Positions 7,879 to 16,803 of a stretch of DNA of 35,719 nucleotides are shown here, piece after piece. Both the position numbers and the translations under genes were made by a program. The notes under the pieces were generated by a model. It saw only the letters and a list, made by a program, of their open reading frames with translations, was not told the DNA's origin and made no database searches. Numbering within the stretch: the first letter of the stretch is position 1; each line of letters opens with the position of its first letter. Source of the DNA: Saprospiraceae bacterium UBA1994 (GTDB lineage: Bacteria; Bacteroidota; Bacteroidia; Chitinophagales; Saprospiraceae); NCBI GenBank assembly GCA_002335865.1, contig DDCY01000024.1, positions 71,106 through 106,824 on the forward strand. Direction: 5' to 3'.

Positions 7879-8931
7879 ATGAAATTTAGACTACTTATTA
7901 TTATTGCCTTTTTCTCAGTGATGGCATTTATTTCTCAAGCACAGAATGAGATTCACTTTACACAGTTTGAGATGGCACCGATCCAGCTCAATCCTGCACT
8001 CTCTGGTAACTTTCAAGGTACTTATCGAGTTGGTGGAATATATAGAGATCAGTGGTTTTCGGTTATCGATAATTCGTTTAAGACTGCAGATCTGTATGTA
8101 GATGTAAATGTGATTAGAGGAATACGTAAGCAAGATTGGGTATCAGTAGGATTAGGGTACTCAGCGATCGATCAAGCTGGTACGTTTGGCCAATCAGAAG
8201 AAGGTGGTAGCAGAGGGTTAAAAAATAGTTTTTTTAATATGGGAGCGGCGTATCATTTAGCAAATAAGAAAAGGACGAATATATTTTCAATTGGAGTACA
8301 GAGATCATCTGTATCGTCTACCTTTAATTTATTAGTGCCATCAGATGCTAGATCAGGATTACAAGCTGTTCCAAACTCTATTGATGTGGATGCTTTTAAT
8401 GCTATGCCAAATATGGATCAACAATTAGATGGTAGTTTCTCAGATTGGGAGATTGGATTGGTATTCAACAGAAGAGGAAAAGATTCAAACTTAAAAATAG
8501 GAGTTAGTGGATCAAGAATGTTTAGTCCGAAGTTTAATATAGGAAACTTAAGAACTGAAATTGATCCTCTTATCGCAGTATTTGCCGAGTATAAAATGGG
8601 AATGGGTGATGGACTGTACATAAAACCATCGGTACTTTACATGACGCAAGGACCCGCGTCAGAGATAGTTTTGCAAGGTCGAGTAGGGAGACAGATGAAT
8701 GATGACCTATCTATCAATGCTGGATTAGGCCTACGTATGGGAGATGCGGTACAGATTTTATTGGGTGCTGACTTTAAGCAATATAAGATCGGTGTTAGTT
8801 ATGATGTGAACATGTCTGGGTTGACTCCTGCGAGTAGTACAGTAGGTGGATTCGAATTAGCCTTAGCCTATGTAGGCAGTATTAACAAAAAACCTAAGCT
8901 AAAGCCAATAATTATTTGCCCTAGATTGTAA
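7879..8931 (+). CDS. PorP/SprF family type IX secretion outer-membrane protein
   Basis: I chose the ATG at 7879 over the upstream TTG at 7837 because it begins a proper signal peptide (MKFRLL ... ISQAQ), giving 350 aa, a normal family length. The mature N-terminus HFTQFEMAPIQLNPALSG followed by GGIYRDQW is the signature of PorP/SprF. The many-stranded barrel ends with the characteristic ICPRL. PorP/SprF proteins sit in the outer membrane, cooperate with PorE/PorK/PorN-type components, and in gliding bacteria SprF is needed for particular adhesins, often those with type B C-terminal signals. Bacteroidota carry many paralogues, so this is not necessarily the core PorP. The PorE-like gene starts 86 bp downstream. 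Confidence 0.92.
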   Translation: MKFRLLIIIAFFSVMAFISQAQNEIHFTQFEMAPIQLNPALSGNFQGTYRVGGIYRDQWFSVIDNSFKTADLYVDVNVIRGIRKQDWVSVGLGYSAIDQAGTFGQSEEGGSRGLKNSFFNMGAAYHLANKKRTNIFSIGVQRSSVSSTFNLLVPSDARSGLQAVPNSIDVDAFNAMPNMDQQLDGSFSDWEIGLVFNRRGKDSNLKIGVSGSRMFSPKFNIGNLRTEIDPLIAVFAEYKMGMGDGLYIKPSVLYMTQGPASEIVLQGRVGRQMNDDLSINAGLGLRMGDAVQILLGADFKQYKIGVSYDVNMSGLTPASSTVGGFELALAYVGSINKKPKLKPIIICPRL

Positions 8932-8937
8932 TTTAGA

Positions 8938-8960
8938 GGTTATTGCTTGCAGCAATAACC
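8938..8960 (+). other. Perfect intergenic hairpin between porP and the porE-like gene
   Basis: GGTTATTGC and GCAATAACC form a 9-bp perfect stem around a 5-nt loop, starting 6 bp after the porP-family stop. No T-run follows. It is better explained as an mRNA processing or stabilising element, or a weak attenuator, than as an intrinsic terminator. Confidence 0.6.
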
Positions 8961-9017
8961 ATAATAAGATTATCTATTAATAAGGATTCAATACATAAAG
9001 AATAAAATAGAACTTCA

Positions 9018-11051
9018 ATGAAGGCATTACTTACAGCAATAACTATAATCGGATTCGCAATGATATCTTGGGGGCAGCCAATAGAAAAGGCTAATTACAA
9101 GACGATGATAGAGACTGCAGATTCTGCATATAATTCTAATGATTACATCAATGCTATTAAATGGTATGGCGATGCATACAAAGAATCAAAAGATAAGAAC
9201 CTTTCTGCTCTGATGGCTGATGTTTATTTCAAAATGGGAGACTACGTGAAAGCAGAGAAGAGATATGATAGATTGGTAAATAAAGATAAAACTGGAGAAT
9301 TCTCAGAAGATAGATATCGTCTAGCTCGAACAATGCTTTACCAAGGTAAATATGGAGAAGCCCTTACGGAGTTCCGTACATATGCCTCTACTACTGAAGA
9401 CTTGGACGGCAAAGTAAGTGCTACGCTTTATATCAATGGTATCGAAAATATGGATAAGCTGTCGGACAATATAGAAGCGGTAGTAACTCCGTTGGATAAG
9501 GTAATTAATTCTGCCTTGAGTGAATATTCGCCACGGCAATATGTAGATGGCACGCTTTATTATGCTGCTCTCGTAGGGAAAAAAGCGATTGAAATAAAGG
9601 ATGAAGAGACTGCAGAAGAATCTACGTCTAGAATATATATGGCTGCTAGAAATAAGGAAGGTGGATATGATGAACCAATAGAACTCGGCACACAGATCAA
9701 TCGAGAAGGCTTTCATCAAGGGAATCTTTGCTTTTCTGAAGATGGAAAGCGTATGTACTTTACGAGAGCTAAGTTGAATGGAAACGAATTAGGGGACTAT
9801 GCTAAGATTTTTGTGTCTAATAAAAATGATAGTGGATGGGGAGGTGCAGAAGAGATGTCAAGTATTCAGGGGGACTACTATACTACACAACCAACTTCTG
9901 GTCAGCTATATGGTAATGAAGTGATATTCTTTGTTTCGGATATGCCAGGAGGATTTGGTGGTATGGACATTTATTACACTACTGTACTAGGAGATGGATA
10001 TTCTTCACCAGTAAATCTGGGTCAGACGATCAACACTCCCGAGGATGAGATTACTCCATTTTACAAAGATGGTACACTATACTTTGCGTCGCAAGGTTAT
10101 CCTGGTCTCGGAGGATTTGATATCTTCTATGCATCATGGGATGGTAGTGATTGGTCTGATGTAACTAATATGGGGTTCAATTATAATAGCTCTTATGATG
10201 ACCAATATCTTAGTCTTACTCCTGATGGATCGAAAGGTTTTTTAACTACCTATAGACCTCACAAAGACAAGAAATCTATCAAAGGCTCAAAGGCTTGTTG
10301 TCCAGATATACACCAAGTGGAACTAAGAGATATAATTATAGATTTGCTGGCATATATCGAAGATGAAAAAGGGCCAATAATTGGTGGTACTGTTGAGGTA
10401 ATAGATTTAAGCACAGGAGAGGAGCCTAGTACTAAGTCTAACTTTACGACGAATGATTTCAACTTCTTATTAGATTCTGATCATGATTATTTGGTGAGAT
10501 ATTCTAAAGAGGGTTATTTTCCAGATTCAGTGGCATTCAACACCGTAGGAGTACTAGATGACTATACTGTGAAAAAGACAATGGTGCTGAAGCAAAAGCC
10601 GCCACCACCACCAGAACCTGAGACTCAAGTAGTGACTAAGAATGAGTCTATCAGATTGAACAATATCTACTATGATTTTGATAAATCTAACATTTTACCA
10701 GATGCGGAACAAGATCTGTTTTACTTAAAAGAAATTATGGAGGAGTATCCAAGTCTAGTAATTGAGCTGAGCTCTCATACTGATGCACAAGGAACCAGTA
10801 ATTATAACAAGAGACTTTCACAACGTAGAGCTAACTCTGCAGCAAGATGGTTAACTAAGGCTGGTCTGGACAAGGATCGTATTAAGCCAGTGGGATACGG
10901 AGAATCTATCATACTCAATCAATGTATTGAAGGAGTTAGTTGTACTGATGATGAGCACAGATTCAATAGACGTACAGAATTCAAAATCTTAGATGGTCCA
11001 GAATCGATTATCATCAAGACACCAGTAAGTAACTGGGATAATCAAAAATAA
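9018..11051 (+). CDS. PorE-like T9SS protein: TPR, PD40 propeller, CRD and OmpA-like domains
   Basis: The 677-aa product has a signal peptide ending SWGQ (residue 20). In order: TPR-like helices (about 27-150, with ALMADVYFKMGDY and MLYQGKYGEALTEF); a PD40/WD40-type propeller (about 200-430, with blades such as EDGKRMYFTR, YGNEVIFFVSD and DGTLYFAS); a CC pair (427-428) at the propeller exit; a carboxypeptidase-regulatory-like beta domain (about 438-523); a Pro-rich linker (about 527-535); and a C-terminal OmpA-like domain (about 545-658) with YYDFDKSNI, SHTDAQG and LSQRRA. Asp589 and Arg604 are the expected peptidoglycan-binding pair. This order is that described for PorE of Porphyromonas gingivalis, which anchors the type IX machinery to peptidoglycan. 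Position directly after a PorP/SprF gene supports this. Paralogues exist, so orthology is likely but not proven. Confidence 0.88.
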   Translation: MKALLTAITIIGFAMISWGQPIEKANYKTMIETADSAYNSNDYINAIKWYGDAYKESKDKNLSALMADVYFKMGDYVKAEKRYDRLVNKDKTGEFSEDRYRLARTMLYQGKYGEALTEFRTYASTTEDLDGKVSATLYINGIENMDKLSDNIEAVVTPLDKVINSALSEYSPRQYVDGTLYYAALVGKKAIEIKDEETAEESTSRIYMAARNKEGGYDEPIELGTQINREGFHQGNLCFSEDGKRMYFTRAKLNGNELGDYAKIFVSNKNDSGWGGAEEMSSIQGDYYTTQPTSGQLYGNEVIFFVSDMPGGFGGMDIYYTTVLGDGYSSPVNLGQTINTPEDEITPFYKDGTLYFASQGYPGLGGFDIFYASWDGSDWSDVTNMGFNYNSSYDDQYLSLTPDGSKGFLTTYRPHKDKKSIKGSKACCPDIHQVELRDIIIDLLAYIEDEKGPIIGGTVEVIDLSTGEEPSTKSNFTTNDFNFLLDSDHDYLVRYSKEGYFPDSVAFNTVGVLDDYTVKKTMVLKQKPPPPPEPETQVVTKNESIRLNNIYYDFDKSNILPDAEQDLFYLKEIMEEYPSLVIELSSHTDAQGTSNYNKRLSQRRANSAARWLTKAGLDKDRIKPVGYGESIILNQCIEGVSCTDDEHRFNRRTEFKILDGPESIIIKTPVSNWDNQK

Positions 11052-11100
11052 AATGGTTATAACGTAGACCTTAAGTGGAGACGCCTTTGGTGTTCATTAC

Positions 11101-11428
11101 TTCTTTATCTACTTCGATATCCTATTAGAGATTACATTTAAAAATCTCTCTTTAAGCATTGGTGCTCTCAAGGAAGGTGAATCACCTGTAGTGCTCTTTC
11201 CATTTACAAATACTGGATAAGCGGATCCGATAATAGAGATCGTAATTTCATATAAATGCACAGATATCGAGTACTTAAGACGGCCATTCCTTCGGGAGGC
11301 AAGAGTATATTCGAGTAATATTTGACAGTGCCATAAAGCACAAAGGTCAATTAGTCAAAGCGTTAGAAAGAGTATAAAATACAAATCAGATGTTAGAGGA
11401 GGCTAAGTTTGCTCTATTTGTTGAGTGA
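11101..11428 (+). pseudogene. Decayed DUF1573 domain gene
   Basis: Three-frame reading recovers a broken DUF1573 protein. From 11158 one frame gives IGALKEGESPVVLFPFTNTG, a TAA at 11218-11220, then ADPIIEIVISYKCTDIE. Near 11285 a 1-nt deletion shifts the frame and IPSGGKSIFE follows. A second 1-nt deletion near 11316 shifts again to IFDSAIKHKGQLVKALERV, a TAA at 11375-11377, then NTNQMLEEAKFALFVE and a final TGA at 11426. Family hallmarks visible are GxLKEGE, the FTNTG turn, a Cys-Lys-Cys-Thr-like site now YKCT, the PSGG turn and the NT near the end. The 5' end and any signal peptide are not recognisable; the left boundary is approximate. The coding strand matches the PorE-like gene, which ends 50 bp upstream. 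The match to the family is from memory of its motifs, not from a search. Confidence 0.82.
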
Positions 11429-11513
11429 ATTTCTAGTTTTTCCAAAGAGAAACGAAAATTAAATAAAGAACAACAACACATATGAAGGTATTTGTGATAA
11501 TAGAATTTTACAC

Positions 11514-12086
11514 ATGTCCACACTAGAAATTATATCGACCGTATTAAGTTTGATATATATAGTTTTAGCGGTTAACAATAAATCGATTTGCTTTGTCTTT
11601 GGCTTAGTCGCTAGTTTGTTTTGGGGGTATGTGTCCATGTTTAGTTACAATCTTTTATTCGATGCGATACTGCAGATCTTCTATCTGGGAATGAGTCTCT
11701 ATGGTCTATATCTGTGGCGTAGCGGAGGAGACAAAGCAGCAGAGTTACCCATTAGTCAAATGACTGTAAAGGACCATTGGGTGACTTTATTTATAGGAGG
11801 AGTTATAGGAGTTGGAGTAGCCTATGTTACTGGATTATTTTATGAAACATCATGGCCATATTTGGATAGTCTTACGACAGTTTTTTTGATGCTAGCCACT
11901 TACTATCTCGTAAAGAGAAAGATTGAGTGTTGGATTTACTTTGTGATTACGGATGCTGTCTATATTTATATCTATTGGTTGCAAGGAGCCAAATTATTTG
12001 CTGGTATGATGGTAGTATATACTATTATGGCAGCGGTAGGATATTGGCAGTGGCGAAAAGAGATGAAAACGGAAATGAAATATTAA
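11514..12086 (+). CDS. pnuC: PnuC-family transporter (probably nicotinamide riboside)
   Basis: The 190-aa integral membrane protein has about seven hydrophobic segments. Family marks are AVNNKSICFVFGLVAS, FWGYVSM, DAILQIFYLGMSLYG with the W of YLW, then DSLTTVF, RKIECWIYF, ITDAVYIYIY and GYWQW. PnuC proteins move nicotinamide riboside by facilitated diffusion, trapped inside by phosphorylation for NAD synthesis; close relatives (PnuT, PnuX) take thiamine or riboflavin. No thiamine or FMN riboswitch is recognisable upstream and no kinase gene is adjacent, so the substrate stays open. Start ATG follows the decayed DUF1573 gene by 85 bp. It leads a forward run of genes. Confidence 0.9.
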   Translation: MSTLEIISTVLSLIYIVLAVNNKSICFVFGLVASLFWGYVSMFSYNLLFDAILQIFYLGMSLYGLYLWRSGGDKAAELPISQMTVKDHWVTLFIGGVIGVGVAYVTGLFYETSWPYLDSLTTVFLMLATYYLVKRKIECWIYFVITDAVYIYIYWLQGAKLFAGMMVVYTIMAAVGYWQWRKEMKTEMKY

Positions 12087-12141
12087 TAAAATATATGAAT
12101 ATGGATCCAACCAATCCCATTTTCACTTGTTCAATGAATAT

Positions 12142-14388
12142 ATGTTTTTCAAATACAAGATTCACATCATAGGAATATTTGTGCTATTGGCTCTAGTCAG
12201 TGGCTTTTTTTTGCCTCAGACAAAAGTTACTTTCGATTTCGATCAGTTCTTTCCTGAAGGAGATGATGATCTAGAATATTTTAAGTCATTCATTGAAGAG
12301 TTTGAGGCTGATGATAATTTTTTGCTGATTGCAGTAGAGAATAAAGAAGGTGTATTTGAGCAAGATTTCCTTAATAGATTTCATGAGTATAGTTTGGCCA
12401 TCAGAGATGTGCCGCATATCATAAAGGTGCAGTCACTGACACAGATGCGAAATCCTGTAAAAACACCATTTGGGATATCTACGATACCTATAATTCATAA
12501 AGAAGAACCTTCTAAATATATACAGGATAAGAAGAATCTGTTGAACGATGATAGATTCCGGTTGAGCCTGATCAATGCCGATGCTACCGCATTAGTCATA
12601 GCAGCAAAGACTACTGAGAAGATAGGATTGGAAGATTCAGATGTTATGCTCAATGCGCTATATGCTGAGACAGATAAGTACGGATTTGATGATGTGCATT
12701 ATTTGGGCCGTGCATATTTTCAAGATGAGCTCGTAGAGATGAAGATATGGGAGATGCTAATCATAGGATTGATTTCAGTTATATTAGTTACGATAATTTT
12801 GATATTGATATACCGGAAGTTTATAGGTGTGATGATAGCGGTTGGATCCATTGGATTAGGTCTGTTATTATTTTTAGGATTGTTAGCAGGATTAGGTAGA
12901 GAACTGAGCGTCATGGCAGCTTTATATCCTGTGCTTATGTTGATTGTCGGCACTTCTGATGTGATACATATAATGACTAAGTATACTGACCTACTGAAAG
13001 AAGGAAAAGATAAATTATCTGCAATGACTACGACAGTCAAAGAGATAGGAATAGCAACTTTACTTACTTCACTAACTACTGCAGTAGGCTTTGCAACCCT
13101 GCTTACATCGAATGTTGGCCCGATCAGAGAATTTGGAATTAATGCGGCTAGTGGTGTTATGATTGCTTATGTGACTGTGATATTTTTTACAACTTCGTTG
13201 CTTTTGTTTTTTGATAGAGAACAGATTGTTAAAGAGACAAAATCTGATGGAAGATTAAGTAATTGGTTAGGCAGATGTTATTCTCAAGTTAGAGTGAATC
13301 CAAAAAAGATACTGATGATTTGTGCGTTGGTTATGGGACTCTGTTTTATAGGTATAAGTATGATTACTACTAACTATGATATAAGTAGTACACTTCCAAG
13401 AAACAGTAATATATCTAATGACTTTAAGTATTTCGAAAAAGAATTTGCTGGCTTCCGTCCTTTAGAGTTTACAGTGCAGAGTATGGGAGATTATCAGGTA
13501 GATAGTTACGAGGTGGTTAGTGAGATCAGTAAGTTAGAAAATCACTTAAAGTCGACAGGGGTAATCAATGCGATCATGTCTCAAGCGACTATGTACAAGA
13601 GCATCAACAAGATGAATAATAGTAATCGTGCAGAGGCTTTTGTGTTGACAGATAATAGAAAGGAATTCGCTAGTCAAAAGAAGATGGTCAGGAAATCTAG
13701 GATGCTCGATCAAGCAGTACTCATCAATAAAGAAAGAACCAAAACGCGTATATCTAGTCGAATTGCAGATATCGGAGCGGATAGTATAAGAATACTCAAC
13801 GAAAGTATAGACCAGTGGATCACAACTAATCTAGATCATGCTGTGGTAAGTGTACGGAGTACTGGTACAGGTCTCATTATAGATAAAAATGCTGTCTATA
13901 TTAGAAATAATTTGCTCCAAGGTTTAGCTTTAGCTTTGATAATTGTGAGCATTTTAATGGGGTTTTTATTTAAGAGCTTTAGGATGGTGATCGTGGCCCT
14001 AATTCCGAATATAATTCCTCTACTATTTGCAGCCGGTCTGATAGGGTGGCTGGGTATAGATCTAGAAGCAGGCATTTCTATAATTTTTGCAATTGTATTT
14101 GGGATCGCTGTGGATGATACTATTCACTTCTTGAGTAAGTACAAGTTGGAAAGAGTCAAAGGTAGATCTGTGGAAGAGTCGTTAGAAGTATGCTACACCG
14201 AGACAGGCAAAGCAATTATGATTACAACAGTGATCTTGTTTTTTGGATTCATGGTTCTATTATTATCTAACTCCCAACCAACTAATATTGTAGGACTGTT
14301 GATATCTGTGACATTGGTTTCCGCATTAGTATTTGATTTGTATTTATTACCGATTCTAATTAGGTATCTGATGCCTAAGGATACATAG
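12142..14388 (+). CDS. RND/MMPL superfamily exporter
   Basis: I start at the ATG at 12142 (748 aa); an in-frame TTG lies at 12127. The architecture is RND-like: one membrane helix at about 8-25, a large extracytoplasmic loop to about 200, five helices to about 355, another helix at about 388-408, a second large loop, then five helices to the end. The repeated helix-4 motifs are VGTSDVIHIMTKY in the first half and VFGIAVDDTIHFLSKY in the second, with Asp residues of the proton relay. Relatives export lipids, hopanoids or other hydrophobic compounds, but the substrate cannot be told. The ABC exporter gene follows after 27 bp, suggesting co-transcription. Confidence 0.9.
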   Translation: MFFKYKIHIIGIFVLLALVSGFFLPQTKVTFDFDQFFPEGDDDLEYFKSFIEEFEADDNFLLIAVENKEGVFEQDFLNRFHEYSLAIRDVPHIIKVQSLTQMRNPVKTPFGISTIPIIHKEEPSKYIQDKKNLLNDDRFRLSLINADATALVIAAKTTEKIGLEDSDVMLNALYAETDKYGFDDVHYLGRAYFQDELVEMKIWEMLIIGLISVILVTIILILIYRKFIGVMIAVGSIGLGLLLFLGLLAGLGRELSVMAALYPVLMLIVGTSDVIHIMTKYTDLLKEGKDKLSAMTTTVKEIGIATLLTSLTTAVGFATLLTSNVGPIREFGINAASGVMIAYVTVIFFTTSLLLFFDREQIVKETKSDGRLSNWLGRCYSQVRVNPKKILMICALVMGLCFIGISMITTNYDISSTLPRNSNISNDFKYFEKEFAGFRPLEFTVQSMGDYQVDSYEVVSEISKLENHLKSTGVINAIMSQATMYKSINKMNNSNRAEAFVLTDNRKEFASQKKMVRKSRMLDQAVLINKERTKTRISSRIADIGADSIRILNESIDQWITTNLDHAVVSVRSTGTGLIIDKNAVYIRNNLLQGLALALIIVSILMGFLFKSFRMVIVALIPNIIPLLFAAGLIGWLGIDLEAGISIIFAIVFGIAVDDTIHFLSKYKLERVKGRSVEESLEVCYTETGKAIMITTVILFFGFMVLLLSNSQPTNIVGLLISVTLVSALVFDLYLLPILIRYLMPKDT

Positions 14389-14415
14389 AGCAGATTAAGA
14401 TTATCTTTATAGCTT

Positions 14416-16185
14416 ATGAGCAAAATAAATGAGAGAAAGAATAGCTTAGATTGGCACTTACTCAAAAGGGTACTAGCTACGGCATTGCCTTATAAGCATC
14501 TTTTTCTGTTTTGTATCATATTACCAATTTTACTAGCGCCGGTTGCTACGATCCGACCATATATTGTCAAGGTAATGGTCGATAATCATATTCTCAAAGA
14601 AGATCTCGATGGCCTCGGATTTATGGCTATGCTATTTATAGGAGCCGTAATATTAGATGCCATTCTTAGATATATTTTTATTTATACCACAGCATTATTG
14701 GGGCAGTCAGTGATTAAGGATATGCGTGTCAAGGTTTTTAATCATATTACTAATTTAAAACTCAAGTACTTCGACAAGACAGCGATAGGTACGGCCACAA
14801 CAAGAACGATTAGCGATATTGAGGCGATCAATAATGTATTTGCTCAAGGTGTGATTACCATATTTGGTGATTTGCTGATAGTTGTTGCAGTGATCTGTGT
14901 AATGTTTTATACAAGTTGGATATTGACTGTGATCAGTTTGGTGACATTGCCTTTATTGATAATTGCGACTTATGTATTCAAGGAGAAAGTCAAATCTACA
15001 TTCCAAGTAGTAAGATCTCAGATAAGTATGATGAATGCATTTTTGCAAGAGCGAATCACTGGAATGAATGTGGTTCAAATTTTCAATGCCGAGAAACGTG
15101 AAGCCAGGAAATTCAGAGAAATAAATAGAGCATATACCAAAGCTAATCTGGACTCTGTATTTTATTACGCAGTCTTCTTTCCTGTGGTAGAATTAATCAC
15201 AACGATATCTTTAGCCTTGATGATTTGGCTTGGATCAAGAGCATATTTACAGGATTATGTGAGTTTTGGATCCCTTGTAGCTTTTCCTTTATTTTTAAAT
15301 TTATTATTTCGTCCAGTCCGAATGTTAGCTGATAAATTCAATACGCTACAAATGGGACTAGTGGCTGCAGAGAGAGTTTTTGAGGTATTAGATAATAAGT
15401 CCAGTATAGAAAATAAAGGAACGATAGTAGCACAGGATATCAAAGGTAAAGTGGAATTTGATGATGTTTCATTTTCATATGATGATGAAAATTTTGTACT
15501 CAATAATGTGAGCTTTACCCTTAATCCAGGAGAGACTCTGGCCATAGTAGGAAGTACAGGATCTGGTAAGAGTACAATAATTAGCATCTTGAATAGATTC
15601 TATGAGATACAGTCTGGTATGATCAAGATAGATGGTGTCAATGCTAAAGATTATACATTAGATAGTTTACGTGATTCGGTATCTATGGTATTACAAGATG
15701 TATTTCTATTCAATGGAACGGTACTGAATAATATCACTCTGAGAGATGAAAGTATTACGAGAGACAAAGTTATAGCTGCAAGTAAGCAGATAGGAGCGCA
15801 TGTATTCATAGAAGCGCTTCCAGATGGATACGATTTTAAAGTGACTGAGCGTGGTAGTAATCTTTCTGTAGGACAACGTCAGTTGATTTCATTTGTAAGA
15901 GCGTTAGTGTTTGATCCTACTATACTTATACTAGATGAAGCTACGGCATCGATAGATACTGAAACAGAGGCGATCATACAGGTTGCTATAGAAAAATTGA
16001 TAGCCAAACGGAGCTCTATTATCATAGCGCATCGACTATCAACGATCCGCCATACTGACAATATAATGGTCTTGGACAAAGGCAACATTGTAGAGCTTGG
16101 ACCTCATGAGGAGTTAATGAAGATCAAAGATGGAAAGTATCGTCAGTTATATGATATGCAATTTAGCGAAGAGGAAGCTGCATAG
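14416..16185 (+). CDS. ABC exporter, fused transmembrane and ATPase domains (MsbA/MdlB-like half transporter)
   Basis: The 589-aa product has the usual length for a half-size type I ABC exporter. The membrane domain covers about 20-310 (six helices). The ATPase domain covers about 345-580 with Walker A GSTGSGKST (379-387), Q-loop Gln427, signature LSVGQ (483-487), Walker B ILILDEATA (Asp507, Glu508) and switch His539 in IIAHRLST. The signature has Val in place of the usual first Gly, a common variant. All catalytic residues are present, so it should hydrolyse ATP as a dimer. The substrate is unknown; MsbA-like lipid export or drug export are both possible. It is downstream of the RND exporter in the same orientation. 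Confidence 0.93.
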   Translation: MSKINERKNSLDWHLLKRVLATALPYKHLFLFCIILPILLAPVATIRPYIVKVMVDNHILKEDLDGLGFMAMLFIGAVILDAILRYIFIYTTALLGQSVIKDMRVKVFNHITNLKLKYFDKTAIGTATTRTISDIEAINNVFAQGVITIFGDLLIVVAVICVMFYTSWILTVISLVTLPLLIIATYVFKEKVKSTFQVVRSQISMMNAFLQERITGMNVVQIFNAEKREARKFREINRAYTKANLDSVFYYAVFFPVVELITTISLALMIWLGSRAYLQDYVSFGSLVAFPLFLNLLFRPVRMLADKFNTLQMGLVAAERVFEVLDNKSSIENKGTIVAQDIKGKVEFDDVSFSYDDENFVLNNVSFTLNPGETLAIVGSTGSGKSTIISILNRFYEIQSGMIKIDGVNAKDYTLDSLRDSVSMVLQDVFLFNGTVLNNITLRDESITRDKVIAASKQIGAHVFIEALPDGYDFKVTERGSNLSVGQRQLISFVRALVFDPTILILDEATASIDTETEAIIQVAIEKLIAKRSSIIIAHRLSTIRHTDNIMVLDKGNIVELGPHEELMKIKDGKYRQLYDMQFSEEEAA

Positions 16186-16234
16186 GTTTGATTGGTCCAT
16201 TTAGTTTCATACTGCGTCCATTCCGTTAAACTAT

Positions 16235-16242
16235 TATCTTTG
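16235..16242 (+). promoter_or_regulatory. Putative -7 promoter element (TATCTTTG)
   Basis: An exact TAnnTTTG match is 43 nt before the ATG of the small membrane protein gene, in the 100-bp gap after the ABC exporter. No good -33 TTG is found at the proper distance. Confidence 0.4.
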
Positions 16243-16285
16243 TGTGGTGTGTTATCTATATTAGATACACAATCAAAAGAGAAAC

Positions 16286-16786
16286 ATGACAATATTCAAA
16301 GAATTTCAATTAGGAGGAGACTCACAAGGAGGAGGCGGAAGTCCGTTTGGAGGAATAGCAGGATTGATAACACTTGCAGTATTCATGATGGTAGTATTTT
16401 TTTTATTCAAAGGTCTTTTCTGGATACTGAGTCTTGTTGCTCCAGTATTACTGATAACTACTCTGATATTAGACTATACAGTTGTTACAGATTTTGGAAA
16501 ATTTCTAATAAAATCACTCAAGGACAACCCTCTATTTGGAATAATGGCTATTGTATTGAGTTTGGCAGCTTACCCATTTACAACAGGATTTTTATTTTTT
16601 AGAGCGATGATGAGACGTGTGATCATGAAAGTACATCAACCTGAGGAAGAAATTTTTGCAGCTGGAGAAAATGTAAACGATGTAGGGTTTTCTGATTATG
16701 AGGAGGTAGAAACACTTGAACTACCTGAGGTAAAAATAAAAAAGGCCAAAGGCAAAAATAACGATCATGATCAAATGTTTGATTAG
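16286..16786 (+). CDS. Hypothetical membrane protein with Gly-rich N-terminus
   Basis: I do not recognise the family. The 166-aa product starts with a short Gly-rich segment (LGGDSQGGGGSPFGG), then three hydrophobic helices at about 24-43, 45-65 and 83-107, an Arg-rich turn (MMRRV), and an acidic tail (EEEIFAAGEN, EEVETLELPE) ending in a Lys-rich patch. The Gly-rich-then-hydrophobic start resembles other small Bacteroidota inner-membrane proteins. It lies 18 bp before the glycosyltransferase gene and is probably co-transcribed with it. Confidence 0.75.
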   Translation: MTIFKEFQLGGDSQGGGGSPFGGIAGLITLAVFMMVVFFLFKGLFWILSLVAPVLLITTLILDYTVVTDFGKFLIKSLKDNPLFGIMAIVLSLAAYPFTTGFLFFRAMMRRVIMKVHQPEEEIFAAGENVNDVGFSDYEEVETLELPEVKIKKAKGKNNDHDQMFD

Positions 16787-16803
16787 TAAGATATACTTTA
16801 TTT

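Noticed and set aside
11927..12172. 81-codon ORF overlapping pnuC and the RND exporter
   Set aside because: It is an alternate frame of two well-supported genes.
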